Shown: piece by piece, positions 1-8,481 of the stretch | Layout of the letters: the number at the start of each line of letters is the position of its first letter | Position numbering within the stretch: position 1 is the stretch's first letter | Source: Methanoregula sp. UBA247 | Lineage (GTDB): Archaea; Halobacteriota; Methanomicrobia; Methanomicrobiales; Methanospirillaceae | NCBI GenBank assembly: GCA_002495055.1 | Contig: DADR01000060.1 | Location: 732 to 64,731 of the forward strand | Direction: 5' to 3' | Length of the DNA: 64,000 bases | Program-made: the position numbers and the translations under genes | The notes under the pieces: model-generated | The model's input: the letters and a program-made list of their open reading frames with translations, nothing else | The model's database searches: none | Told to the model about the DNA's origin: nothing

Positions 1-449
1 CCGGCAATCGCAACCCGTTTCTTCTCGCCGCCGCTGAGGTGATGCGGTACCCTGCCTGCGAGATGCTCAATTCCTACAACTCTGAGCGCTTCATGTACCC
101 TGTGGTGGATAGTCTCCGGATCAAGGCCGAGGTTGGTGGGGCCAAAAGCCACGTCCAGCTCAACGGTGGGAGAGAAGATCTGGTCATCCGGGTTCTGGAA
201 GACGATACCGACAAACTTCCGGATCTCCTTGCTGTTCTGTTTTGTGATCGGTTCACCTCGTATAAGAACAGCCCCGGAAGTAGGTTTGAAGATCCCGTTA
301 AAATGCTTGAACAGGGTACTTTTTCCTGCACCATTCGATCCGATCACTGCGATACGGGCATTCCTCGGGGCAATGAAATTGATATGGTCCAGCGCTGTGA
401 CTTTCCCGGGATAGACATAACAGAGGTCGCGGGTTTCGATCAGGTGCAT
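1..449 (-). CDS. cbiO: Cobalt/nickel ECF transporter ATPase CbiO (3' end beyond window)
   Basis: ABC-type ATPase that powers Ni2+ or Co2+ uptake through the CbiM/CbiN membrane unit. Only the first 149 codons are present; the reading frame runs off the left edge. The translation begins MHLIETRDLCYVYPGK and shows Walker A GSNGAGKST, Q-loop QNPDDQ and signature LSGGEKKR, which are canonical for the CbiO branch. The ATG is 35 bases after the cbiN stop, so it is co-transcribed with cbiM and cbiN. The usual permease gene cbiQ is not between cbiN and cbiO; it may lie after cbiO outside the window. Confidence 0.93.
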   Translation of the reverse strand, partial: MHLIETRDLCYVYPGKVTALDHINFIAPRNARIAVIGSNGAGKSTLFKHFNGIFKPTSGAVLIRGEPITKQNSKEIRKFVGIVFQNPDDQIFSPTVELDVAFGPTNLGLDPETIHHRVHEALRVVGIEHLAGRVPHHLSGGEKKRVAIA

Positions 450-483
450 AAGTAGAGAAGATGGGCTGAAAAAGGGTAAAGTT

Positions 484-843
484 CTATTGGTTTATTTTGC
501 TGGTTTTCCGAGCCTTGAGACCGTATGCAATCCCGAAAACGACGACAAACGCGAGGAAAGTGCCGACAATGATTGCAATCAGGCCTCCGATTGAACCCAG
601 GGAATCACCCAGCGAGTAGTCTGGCATGGGGGATGAATAGGAGAATTTGCCAGTCAGGTCTTCTTCGATCTCAGCATCTTCGGGTGTAGATCCGGTCAGT
701 TCTTTTTGCCCCTGCACGACAAGTGCTGTGCTCTCAAGACCGTCCGGGTCACCGGAAGCCATGAATACGGCGACGACACCGATGAGGAGGGCTACGACTA
801 TGCCCGCGATAATGAATGTCTTGTTGTCCATCATGCTGGTCAC
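484..843 (-). CDS. cbiN: Cobalt/nickel transport accessory protein CbiN (PDGLE domain)
   Basis: Small membrane component of an energy-coupling-factor metal transporter. The 119-residue product has an N-terminal transmembrane helix (about 9-29), an extracellular loop starting with the PDGLE signature and ending in a YSSPMPDY stretch, and a second helix (about 84-110). Family proteins associate with CbiM and help metal loading. The GTG start overlaps the cbiM stop by four bases (GTGA), indicating translational coupling; ATG codons 3 and 4 residues downstream are alternatives. Substrate is nickel or cobalt; the adjacent nikR favours nickel. Confidence 0.88.
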   Translation of the reverse strand: MTSMMDNKTFIIAGIVVALLIGVVAVFMASGDPDGLESTALVVQGQKELTGSTPEDAEIEEDLTGKFSYSSPMPDYSLGDSLGSIGGLIAIIVGTFLAFVVVFGIAYGLKARKTSKINQ

Positions 844-1484
844 ACTCCCGCCGGTGAACTCACTTTTGAATCCACAAGATCGGGCCTTGCCGTGGTGATA
901 AGGTAGATGGCTGCGACGGTAACGAACCCTTCGATCACACCGATAATGGCATGATAGATACCCATGGCAACAAGTCCTTCCGCAAGCGGGAATGTACCGG
1001 CAAGAAACATTTCACCTGCACACGCGAGAGCCGGGATAAGACAGGCAAGCCATGCGGCTAAAAATCCGGAGATCGGCATGTTTTTAGTCATTCCCATCAG
1101 GCCCTTGAAGGTATAAAAACCAACAAAGCCACCGATAACGCCCATGTTAATGATATTGGCACCCAATGTTGTGATTCCACCGTCTCCGAACAGGACTGCC
1201 TGCACGATCAGCACGAGCGTGAGAATGAATACTGCGGCAAACGGGGAGCCGAGAAGAATTGCAGCAAGCGCACCACCCACAAGATGTCCGCTGGTCCCCA
1301 TCGAAACCGGGAGGTTGAAGGACTGGAGGGCAAAGATTCCGGCTGCAAGGACCGCAACAAGAGGAAGTTTCTCTTCGTTCATCTCGTTTCGTGCCCAGCG
1401 GAGGGCGAGCGCTACGAATACAAGGGCGATGATCCAGTAAATCGAGCCCTGCCAGATTGGAATAAATGCGTCAGGAATATGCAT
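840..1484 (-). CDS. cbiM: Cobalt/nickel ECF transporter substrate-binding membrane protein CbiM
   Basis: Integral-membrane specificity component that captures Ni2+ or Co2+. I start the gene at the ATG giving MHIPDAFIP, because in this family the N-terminal Met-His-Ile binds the metal and must be the mature N terminus; the open frame extends 15 codons further upstream but that extension is unlikely. The 214-residue product has about six to seven hydrophobic segments and the conserved GTSGHLVGG motif. It is first in a cbiM-cbiN-cbiO run, divergent from nikR, with a NikR-like operator directly upstream. Confidence 0.93.
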   Translation of the reverse strand: MHIPDAFIPIWQGSIYWIIALVFVALALRWARNEMNEEKLPLVAVLAAGIFALQSFNLPVSMGTSGHLVGGALAAILLGSPFAAVFILTLVLIVQAVLFGDGGITTLGANIINMGVIGGFVGFYTFKGLMGMTKNMPISGFLAAWLACLIPALACAGEMFLAGTFPLAEGLVAMGIYHAIIGVIEGFVTVAAIYLITTARPDLVDSKVSSPAGV

Positions 1485-1501
1485 GGGTTCACCAAATATT
1501 G

Positions 1502-1529
1502 TTATTACTTTTACAAAATATTGTAACAC
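1502..1529. promoter_or_regulatory. Candidate NikR operator upstream of cbiM
   Basis: The sequence reads TTATTAC, 14 bases, GTAACAC. This matches the GTGTTAC-N13/14-GTAACAC form of NikR site known for some NikR proteins: the right half-site is exact and the left is 5 of 7. It lies 18 bases from the cbiM ATG, where a repressor would block the transcription start. A second GTTAC-N9-GTAAC pair is at 1635-1653, nearer nikR, with different spacing. Inferred from motif and position only. Confidence 0.5.
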
Positions 1530-1917
1530 TCAGTAGTTAAAAAGAGTTACTATTTGATATTTTATCGAAATTTTTACAACCATCATCTTAACATTATATT
1601 AATTTCATAGAGTGTTGTACAACTTTAGAACAATGTTACAGAGGTGATGTAACTTTTACAATTTTAAATGCACCCAAATGATAAGGGTATCACCGTAATC
1701 CTTTGGGGATCATTTAGTAATAAATTTTTTTATTTTAGTATGATTTTTTAAAACATTTTATATTTTTATTATACACTCTTCTCTATTTCGATGGACCTTC
1801 AACTATTAAGTTACCTGCCAAAATGCATTCTATCTTCAGACTGTTTCATACTAACATGCAATTTTTTCAAAACCTTAAAAAACTATCCGCAATGATGTAC
1901 ACATCACTGAGGTTTGT
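1530..1917. other. Divergent A/T-rich regulatory region between cbiM and nikR
   Basis: No gene seen. It is strongly A/T-rich with several GTTAC/GTAAC half-sites (GTTAC at 1635-1639, GTAAC at 1649-1653) and a small palindrome around TTGTACAA near 1615-1622. TATA-like runs occur around 1755-1775, but I cannot fix a transcription start. Confidence 0.5.
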
Positions 1918-2340
1918 ATGACCATGGACACTGATCTCTCCCGCATCGGAATATCGCTTCCCAGTAACCTGCTTGACAAATTTGATGATATTATCAACCA
2001 GCGCGGTTACTCGTCCCGTTCTGAAGGTATCCGTGACGCGATCCGTACGTACATCACCTATTACAAATGGATGTCCGATGTCAAAGGCGAACGTGAAGGT
2101 GTCATCACTATGGTATATGATCATGATCAGCGGGGCCTGCTGGTCACCCTCACCGATATCCAGCATGAATATCATGCCATTATCAAGGCATCACTGCACT
2201 CGCATGTCACTCACGATCGCTGTCTTGAAGTGATTCTCGTGCATGGTGATGGAGCGGAGATCAAAACGTTTGCCGAGAGGCTCATGTCCCAGAAAGGCGT
2301 TGAATCAGTAAAGCTCACGACTATTCAGGTGGAAGAATAA
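1918..2340 (+). CDS. nikR: Nickel-responsive transcriptional regulator NikR
   Basis: Ribbon-helix-helix repressor with a C-terminal ACT-like nickel-binding domain. Residues 8-50 form the ribbon-helix-helix (RIGISLPSNLLDKFDD, then SSRSEGIRDAIR). The metal site is visible as H-S-H followed by a Cys in SLHSHVTHDRCLE, with the upstream His in HEYHAI. The 140-residue length is normal. The ATG follows a TGAGGT ribosome-binding site; a second ATG two codons later is possible. It is divergent from cbiMNO and almost certainly represses it when nickel is sufficient. Confidence 0.95.
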   Translation: MTMDTDLSRIGISLPSNLLDKFDDIINQRGYSSRSEGIRDAIRTYITYYKWMSDVKGEREGVITMVYDHDQRGLLVTLTDIQHEYHAIIKASLHSHVTHDRCLEVILVHGDGAEIKTFAERLMSQKGVESVKLTTIQVEE

Positions 2341-2782
2341 TCGGCGCATAACCTTTACGCCGGCAACCTGGTGAATTTTTTCCTGAGAACAGTTCCGCAA
2401 TTTTTAAATTTTTTTTAAAGAGATTACCTGAGGTATTCTCCTTTTTTTATGGTAATGGAGGACGCTTTTTCCATTTGAAAAAGTATGCATTGCATCGATG
2501 CAATGCCAGTCTTTATTATTTTATCACAGGTAACTATAATCTGCGGAAGATCGTATAAGATATCACCCGACCGAAAGTCCCTTCACCGGGTATTTCGTTT
2601 CCTTCAATGAGATCATGGAATGTATCAAAATATCGTCAATTAATACGTTTTATTCATGAAAATTGAATAATTCTCATGCGATCATTTCCGTAACATGTAT
2701 ATACAATCATAAAAAATAATATGAAAACGACAACGAGGGATATAAACTAACAGTCAAAATCGATGTATCTCCGGAGACCTGA
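2341..2782. other. Intergenic region with a 20-base perfect palindrome
   Basis: No gene seen. A T8 tract at about 2409-2416 could terminate nikR. A perfect palindrome, GCATTGCATC followed by GATGCAATGC, occupies 2487-2506, about 277 bases before the downstream kinase. The last 120 bases are A/T-rich and probably hold the kinase promoter. Confidence 0.5.
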
Positions 2783-5059
2783 ATGTACAAAGTCCTCTAT
2801 GTTGATGATGAACCTGTTCTTCTCGAAATAGTTAAGATATTTCTTGAAAAATCCAAGGAATTCAGCATCGATATAACAACGTCGGTAAATGATGTCATAC
2901 AATCAGAGAAACTTAAATCGTACGATGCTATCATTTCCGATTACCAGATGCCGGGGATGGACGGGATTTCATTCCTCAAATATGTCCATACCGAATTTGG
3001 CGATATTCCCTTTATCATTTTCACCGGGAAAGGAAAGGAAGATGTTGTTATTGCTGCGCTCAATAACGGTGCGGATTTTTATATCACAAAAGGGATCGAT
3101 CCACGGTTCCAGTTTGATGAACTCGCAAGTACCATAAAAAAAGCAGTCAAACGAAGACAAATACGTGAAGGATATAAAAACACTGCACAGCGGTTATCGA
3201 ATCTCGTCAACTTCCTTCCCGATGCAACCTTCGCTATCGATCTGGATGGAAGAGTCATTGCCTGGAATAAAGCAATGGAAGAAATGACCGGTATACAAAA
3301 ATCTACCATAATGAGTGAAGGGGATCATATTTACTCCCTGCCATTTTATGGAAAAAAGCAGGGATTACTCCTCGATCTCATCCTCCATGATAACAAGGAG
3401 ATTGACGAAAAATATCCCTTCATCGTTCGTCAGGGCAACAATCTTATTTCTGAAAAGGAATATCCGATGCTCAACGGAGGCAGGGGCGCTTATCTCTGGA
3501 TGATCGCGTCCCCTCTTTATAACACAGATGGTACAATTGCAGGTGCAATACAGGTCTTCCGGGATATCACGGAAAACAAGCGGGCGGAACTGGCCCTCAA
3601 AGAAAGCGAAGTTCAATACCGGTCCCTGTTTGAATCTTCACAGGATGCGATCTTCCTTCTTGAAAACTCCCGGTTTAAAAAATGCAATAACCAGGCAGTA
3701 TCGATATTGGGGTGCACAAAAAAGAAGGAGATTGTGGGGAGATCGCTCATAGATTTTTCGCAGGTTCTGCAACCCGATCGGATGAGTTCTGAGGAAAAAG
3801 CAGAGAGAAATATATCAGCTGCCCTGAGTGGCGTCCGTCAGGTTTTTGACTGGTTGTTTATACGTCTGGATGGAACCTCATTTCTTGCTGAAGTGACGAT
3901 GAACCAGGTAATAATCGGGGGAAAAACACTCATTCAGGCAATAGTCCGGGATATAAGCGAACGTAAACGGGCAGAAGAGGAACTGCGGCGGAGTGAGAGA
4001 TCATATCGGATTGTCGTTGAGGATCAGACCGAGCTTATCTCGCGTTTCCTTCCCGATGGTACACAACTGTTCGTAAACCCGGCCTACTGCCAGTATTTTA
4101 ATAAATCACCAGAAGAAATTATCGGAAAGAAATTTTTTCCCCGGATCCCGGCAGAAGATCATCGTCTGGTGAGAGAGCATTTTGCGTCACTGACAAAAGA
4201 GAAACCTTTTGCGGTTGTTATCCATCGTGTCATAATGATGGATGGATCAATCCGTTGGCAGCGGTGGTCTGACCGGGCAATATTTGATAAGAATGGTTCG
4301 ATTGTCGAGTACCAGTCAGTGGGACAAGATATTACAGATCAAAAACGTGCGGAGGATGCCCTGACTATAGCCTGCCAGAAAATGAACCTTCTCTCCAGTA
4401 TTACCCGGCACGATATCCTTAATCAGCTTACGGTTCTTTCCGGTTATCTGGCTTTATCAGAAGAATTTGCCTCAGATGAAAAACTTATTAATTTTATCAA
4501 AAAAGAAGCCACCGCAACAGAACGGATCAATCAGCTGATTACCTTTACCAAACACTACCAGGATATCGGTGTACAGGCACCTCAATGGCAGAATGTGCAT
4601 GATACTATCGCCACTGCAGCCACATCCCTTGACCTGAGTTCAGTGAATGTCCAGATCCCCGTTAGTAATATCGAGATCTATGCAGATCCCCTGTTAAGCA
4701 AGGTTTTTTACAATCTCCTGGAAAATTCCGTGAGGCATGGACAACACACCAGTTTAATTCAGTTTTCCTACCGTGATAATGAAGATACGTTGACTATTAT
4801 ATGCGAAGATAATGGCGAAGGTATCGATCAGGAAACAAAGAAACATCTGTTCAAAAGGGGATATGGAAAACACACCGGATACGGACTATTCCTCATCCGG
4901 GAAATCCTGGCTATCACCGGCATTCTCATCGATGAAACAGGAGAACCCGGAAACGGTGCACGGTTTGAGATCACGGTACCGAACGGTGCGTTCCGGTATG
5001 CAGCCGATCAAACAATTGCGGATCAAAAAACAACCGGAGCACCGGAGATAATTCATTGA
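2783..5059 (+). CDS. Hybrid response regulator / PAS histidine kinase
   Basis: A 758-residue soluble signalling protein. Residues 1-125 are a receiver domain (acidic pair in YVDDEP, phosphoacceptor Asp53 in SDYQMPGMDG). Three PAS domains follow at about 145-265, 275-395 and 405-525, each ending in the typical DIxExKRAE/DQKRAE linker. The kinase core has its His at about 543 (ITRHDILNQL), N-box ENSVRHG, G1-box DNGEGID and G2-box GYGLFLIRE. A GGAG site sits 7 bases before the ATG. There is no transmembrane segment, so it senses cytoplasmic signals. It is closely related in its core to the kinase-like protein at 41104-43209. Confidence 0.9.
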   Translation: MYKVLYVDDEPVLLEIVKIFLEKSKEFSIDITTSVNDVIQSEKLKSYDAIISDYQMPGMDGISFLKYVHTEFGDIPFIIFTGKGKEDVVIAALNNGADFYITKGIDPRFQFDELASTIKKAVKRRQIREGYKNTAQRLSNLVNFLPDATFAIDLDGRVIAWNKAMEEMTGIQKSTIMSEGDHIYSLPFYGKKQGLLLDLILHDNKEIDEKYPFIVRQGNNLISEKEYPMLNGGRGAYLWMIASPLYNTDGTIAGAIQVFRDITENKRAELALKESEVQYRSLFESSQDAIFLLENSRFKKCNNQAVSILGCTKKKEIVGRSLIDFSQVLQPDRMSSEEKAERNISAALSGVRQVFDWLFIRLDGTSFLAEVTMNQVIIGGKTLIQAIVRDISERKRAEEELRRSERSYRIVVEDQTELISRFLPDGTQLFVNPAYCQYFNKSPEEIIGKKFFPRIPAEDHRLVREHFASLTKEKPFAVVIHRVIMMDGSIRWQRWSDRAIFDKNGSIVEYQSVGQDITDQKRAEDALTIACQKMNLLSSITRHDILNQLTVLSGYLALSEEFASDEKLINFIKKEATATERINQLITFTKHYQDIGVQAPQWQNVHDTIATAATSLDLSSVNVQIPVSNIEIYADPLLSKVFYNLLENSVRHGQHTSLIQFSYRDNEDTLTIICEDNGEGIDQETKKHLFKRGYGKHTGYGLFLIREILAITGILIDETGEPGNGARFEITVPNGAFRYAADQTIADQKTTGAPEIIH

Positions 5060-5146
5060 TCTGCTCTCATGCTTTTTAAAAAAAGAATCCGCCGGTCTGA
5101 CCTCCTCTGATTGCAGGGTAGTAAAAAATCGCCTTATAAAAAAATC

Positions 5147-5310
5147 TCATCTCTTATCATTTTTATCCAGGTTTTTTTCGTAAAGTGTCGGGTCGTGCTC
5201 CACGATCACGATACTATAATCGTCCTCCAGGAGGATAGTGAGAAGCTGGTGCACGGTGAATGCACGCTGGATCTCGAAATTATGTCCTTTTGATCCCCCC
5301 CAAGAGCCAT
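5147..5310 (-). pseudogene. Frameshifted remnant of a minus-strand gene
   Basis: On the minus strand an ATG at 5308-5310 reads MALGG and then loses frame in a run of seven G (plus-strand C at 5295-5301). With one more G the frame continues as GSKGHNFEIQRAFTVHQLL, then VIVEHDPTLYEKN, to a TGA at 5147. An in-frame extension upstream reads EPPHCWELF. The look of the conceptual product is that of a real protein, but I do not recognise the family. Either a truncated pseudogene or a homopolymer error plus true truncation. Confidence 0.35.
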
Positions 5311-5312
5311 GA

Positions 5313-5501
5313 AAAGTTCCCAGCAATGAGGAGGCTCGTGAATTTGTTGAGAATGGGATTATCGTTCAGACCTGCGAGTATGCTTTCGACTGGAGCGACT
5401 ATTACAGAGAATCGTCCGGGTGTAAATACGATACGGTCGCTGCTGCGGAGGTACATGCGTCAATAAAACGGGGTCATTGGGATATGAGTGAAGTGGTTTA
5501 A
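5313..5501 (+). pseudogene. Start-less open frame, possible gene fragment
   Basis: An open frame of 62 codons with protein-like composition but no start codon: a TGA precedes it directly. It reads SNEEAREFVENGIIVQTCEY, then AFDWSDYYRESSGCKYDTVA, ending GHWDMSEVV. It sits between two other broken genes. It could be the 3' end of a gene whose 5' part was lost. Function unknown. Confidence 0.3.
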
Positions 5502-5515
5502 GAGTGTGAAAATGA

Positions 5516-5791
5516 GTGGGGGAGACTTGGAAACGGGGCACTTCTCATATTGTTAACCGGAGTTATACGGGCAGTCCCGGCTCAACGGTAAAAATCGTGC
5601 TAGTGAAGGGAGCAACTGATGTTGGTACTATTATTGTAAGCACATCAATTGGTAGTAGCGGAAAAGGTTCCTATTCATGAACAATGGGGTTTGACGGACG
5701 GACGGGTAGTGATTTTAAGGTCAAGGTGCGGAGAATAAGTCAACCCACGATCTTTGACATGAGCAATAATTATTTCACAATCACCCTTTGA
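5516..5791 (+). pseudogene. Decayed surface-protein domain (Ser-Thr-rich/KNH-like repeat)
   Basis: In one continuous frame the translation is GETWKRGTSHIVNRSYTGSP, GSTVKIVLVKGATDVGTIIV, STSIGSSGKGSYS, an in-frame TGA at 5678-5680, then GSDFKVKVRRISQPTIFDMS and NNYFTITL. This is the pattern of the KNH-like domain repeated in cell-surface proteins of methanogens, where the position of the TGA normally holds Trp (SYTW). There is no start codon, signal peptide or N-terminal part, so it is the dead C-terminal end of a surface protein. Confidence 0.65.
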
Positions 5792-5900
5792 TCTATCTTT
5801 TTTTCTTTGATTCTATAAACTACAAAAAGCCCATATTCGCGTTCAATGGGCAAATGATGATGGTCATTAGATCCCCAGCGACGAAAAAGTAGGAGCTGCT

Positions 5901-6212
5901 TCATCTGCCTTTTGCGGCGGCAACAGCTCTGTTAATCGATTCAATGGTCTGATCGGCTGACAGGACTGGTTTAATACTGAAGATGATAAACGGCTGATAT
6001 TTCAGAATATGGGATTGAAGTGAGACTTCGTCCCCCTCGGCTATACAGTATCCCGAACCTGCATCACAGCATGCCCCCCATTCACTGAACATACCGGCCT
6101 TTAAGTCCGCTCTGACCCATGCAAGCAGGGTCATCCACAATTTTGCCTGTTCCTCTGGATTCGTAGGAATGGTGTGTTGATTCTTCCACCACTTAATATA
6201 AAATTTTGACAT
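5901..6212 (-). CDS. Small conserved hypothetical protein
   Basis: A 103-residue soluble protein starting MSKFYIKWWKNQHTIP with a long amphipathic middle, an ACCDAGSGYCIAEGD segment and a C-terminal helix. The beta-rich start and the SGYCIAEG turn suggest a small ferredoxin-like (dimeric alpha/beta barrel type) fold, but this is inference. It stands alone between decayed DNA and a low-coding region. No signal peptide or membrane segment. Confidence 0.6.
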   Translation of the reverse strand: MSKFYIKWWKNQHTIPTNPEEQAKLWMTLLAWVRADLKAGMFSEWGACCDAGSGYCIAEGDEVSLQSHILKYQPFIIFSIKPVLSADQTIESINRAVAAAKGR

Positions 6213-6688
6213 CGCTCATACCCCCGATTTAATTTAATCCTGCTCTGCCGAACACTGAAAAGAAGAAGAGATGCCGACCAGCATCCCGAAACACTGTACC
6301 CCTTCAGAGCAGTTGCGGGAGTATGTTTATTCAATCGGCATAAATGTTCCGATGGTCAGTATTGTACAACGGTCATATACGCGTTCTGTTGGCATATCTC
6401 TCAGGCTCGCGTATTTTTTTCAATGTGGTAATATCAGCAAAAAGAACCAAAGTTTGTAATGATGCGAGCAACAATATTGTGATTAATCGGGTAACATCAT
6501 TTTGCATTCCGGGCAGTACTGCCAAGGGATTGTTAACCATTTTCTAATTTTGTTTTCAGTGAAATTAATATGGCAGCGATGCATAGATCCGTGATTGTTC
6601 GGGCATTGCCTGGAACACGATTTCATGAAATGATATATCATTTCGCTGTCATAAAAAAGAATCTGACAAAGAACAGGAGAGATTTAGT
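6213..6688. other. Non-coding region with an 18-base palindrome
   Basis: I see no convincing gene; the open frames here are short and of poor composition. A perfect palindrome GAAATGATA/TATCATTTC at 6627-6644 has a TATA-like centre and lies 45 bases before the small frame at 6689. Confidence 0.45.
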
Positions 6689-6727
6689 ATGCCAAAAAAT
6701 AAACTTTCACTGATACGGAGGTCATAA
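6689..6727 (+). CDS. Possible 12-residue leader peptide
   Basis: A 12-codon frame (MPKNKLSLIRRS) preceded by a GGAGAG site 7 bases before its ATG. Its last codons contain the GGAGGT at 6717-6722 that could serve the next gene, which begins 8 bases after the stop. It could couple translation of the downstream gene. Supported by position only. Confidence 0.3.
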   Translation: MPKNKLSLIRRS

Positions 6728-6735
6728 TACTGATT

Positions 6736-7017
6736 ATGTCACCGAGACGAGCAACACAAAAAAAGAAATCCGGGACAAATCCTCCGCTCAAAACGGGGCC
6801 CAGCAAGAACAGGGAACGTCACCTGGAAGATGCCCGGCATCATCCTGATGGACATCCCCTGCCTCATCCCCCGCATAAAACCATTAAAAAACCCACCCTT
6901 CCCCAAAAGCACACACCCCATTCCCATCCTCATGGTGATGAACTGCCACCCCATACAAATCCTCCTGGCCCTATCACACCCTCAAAGAAGATGACCAGGA
7001 CAGGATCCAAATCCTGA
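6736..7017 (+). CDS. His/Pro/Lys-rich low-complexity small protein
   Basis: A 93-residue, very basic, disordered-looking product rich in His, Pro and Lys, with many HP and HPP runs (for example HHPDGHPLPHPPHK). A perfect GGAGGT lies 13 bases before the ATG, slightly far but usable. No domain recognised; the His content could bind metal. The opposite strand also has an open frame here, so the coding call is tentative. Confidence 0.4.
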   Translation: MSPRRATQKKKSGTNPPLKTGPSKNRERHLEDARHHPDGHPLPHPPHKTIKKPTLPQKHTPHSHPHGDELPPHTNPPGPITPSKKMTRTGSKS

Positions 7018-7228
7018 TTTTTTTAAATAAATATCTGCTGGTATGAAAGATCCGTATTCGTTTTTCTAAATCCTTTTAAATTTTCTCTGCTCCTCCGGAA
7101 TTTATTGTGTAAAATCGTTAAGGATCAGGGTTGGATTTGCATACGAGGGAATTGCAGCGTTTTTTTAGAAACGTAAATTTATGAAGACCTGATGCAGTAT
7201 ATCCGGGGAACGTTCATGCGACAAATTA

Positions 7229-8374
7229 TCAGAACAACGATTGAAGTCCCAGTCGGATAAGTGGAGCTGCACGCTTGAGAAACGCAGGTTTGAGAAGAAG
7301 TTTTTTGACCAGGTCCCCCGGGCGATCCATATCCCCATACTCAACAATCGTGCGGACTATATCAGGATCATTCAGTAAACGGATTAATGCATCCATATCT
7401 CCGGCAGAAATTTTCTGGCGCATCTGGAAAATCCGGAATCCCCGGTCGAGGTCCCTTCCGATATCAGTCTGCCAGCGTTGTTCATATGCTCCAAGAGCCG
7501 TATCAGTAAATATGTCAGTTTCACAACAGATCGCTGCAATTGCAGCCGCGTGACGCGCTGATCGGATTCCTGTATAGACTCCCCCGCCGGAAGTGGGTTT
7601 GGCAAATCCGGCAGCGTCACCAACAAACAATGTCCGGTGTCCGTAGGTTCTGGGCATAAGGCCAAGAGGAAGAGCTCCCGTAACCAGATGCGTTACCGGT
7701 GTTTTGAATTTTTTTATGAGTGCTTTGAACCGTTCCGGTATATTAGATTGGCCGCACAGTCCAATTCGCACCCTGCCTTTGCCGGTTGGGATCATCCAGC
7801 CAAAAAAATCCGGTGATGCATCAGGATAAAGCTCCACGAATCGTGGATCACAATCATGGAGCGTATCTGCCTGGATACCGGCCAGATATGTCTTTGCCCG
7901 GGGCATTCCATATATACGGGCAATGGTACTTCTTGGGCCATCCGCAGCGATTAACAGTCTGAACGGTATCTCCTTATGACCATGTGCACCCCTTGTAATG
8001 AGGGCTGTTCCCCGTATGCCATATGCTGCAGTTTTCAGAAGGAATTCTGCCCCGGCGTTTGCCGCAGATTCCGCCATCTCACGATCAAGTGATCCCCGGT
8101 CGACAACCACTGCCTTTTGGACTTTAGCGTCAATGAGAAGCTCGCTTCCCGTCCCGGATACCACACGGGCTCCAGAAACTCTCGTGAGTACAGGCCGTTC
8201 TGATACCCGGCATTCTGCAAAGGCAGCATTCGACAGGAGCCCGGCACACTGAACCGGGTAGCCAATAGTCCCATGCTCCTCAATGCAGAGCGTTGCAAGT
8301 CCGCTCTTTGCACATTCAGATGCTGCAGCACTACCGGCAGGCCCGGCTCCTATGACAATGACATCGTACACCAT
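7229..8374 (-). CDS. FAD-dependent geranylgeranyl reductase family oxidoreductase
   Basis: A 381-residue flavoprotein of the geranylgeranyl reductase/digeranylgeranylglycerophospholipid reductase family, which saturates isoprenoid chains of archaeal lipids in several members. The N terminus has the dinucleotide-binding motif VIGAGPAGSAAASECAKSG and an acidic strand end (CIEE). The second FAD motif is HRTLFVGDAAGFAKPTSGGG near residue 270. It includes the YPVQCAGLL segment typical of the family. It is monocistronic on the minus strand. Exact substrate (phospholipid, quinone or other) cannot be told from sequence alone. Confidence 0.8.
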   Translation of the reverse strand: MVYDVIVIGAGPAGSAAASECAKSGLATLCIEEHGTIGYPVQCAGLLSNAAFAECRVSERPVLTRVSGARVVSGTGSELLIDAKVQKAVVVDRGSLDREMAESAANAGAEFLLKTAAYGIRGTALITRGAHGHKEIPFRLLIAADGPRSTIARIYGMPRAKTYLAGIQADTLHDCDPRFVELYPDASPDFFGWMIPTGKGRVRIGLCGQSNIPERFKALIKKFKTPVTHLVTGALPLGLMPRTYGHRTLFVGDAAGFAKPTSGGGVYTGIRSARHAAAIAAICCETDIFTDTALGAYEQRWQTDIGRDLDRGFRIFQMRQKISAGDMDALIRLLNDPDIVRTIVEYGDMDRPGDLVKKLLLKPAFLKRAAPLIRLGLQSLF

Positions 8375-8481
8375 GGAATAATCACGTCATCCCTGAAATC
8401 CTGAACGGGGACAAAAAAGGAGCGGGAATAATTGCTTTAACCTTCAGTTTCATGAATCCAGTCCATTCAACAGGAAAATGT

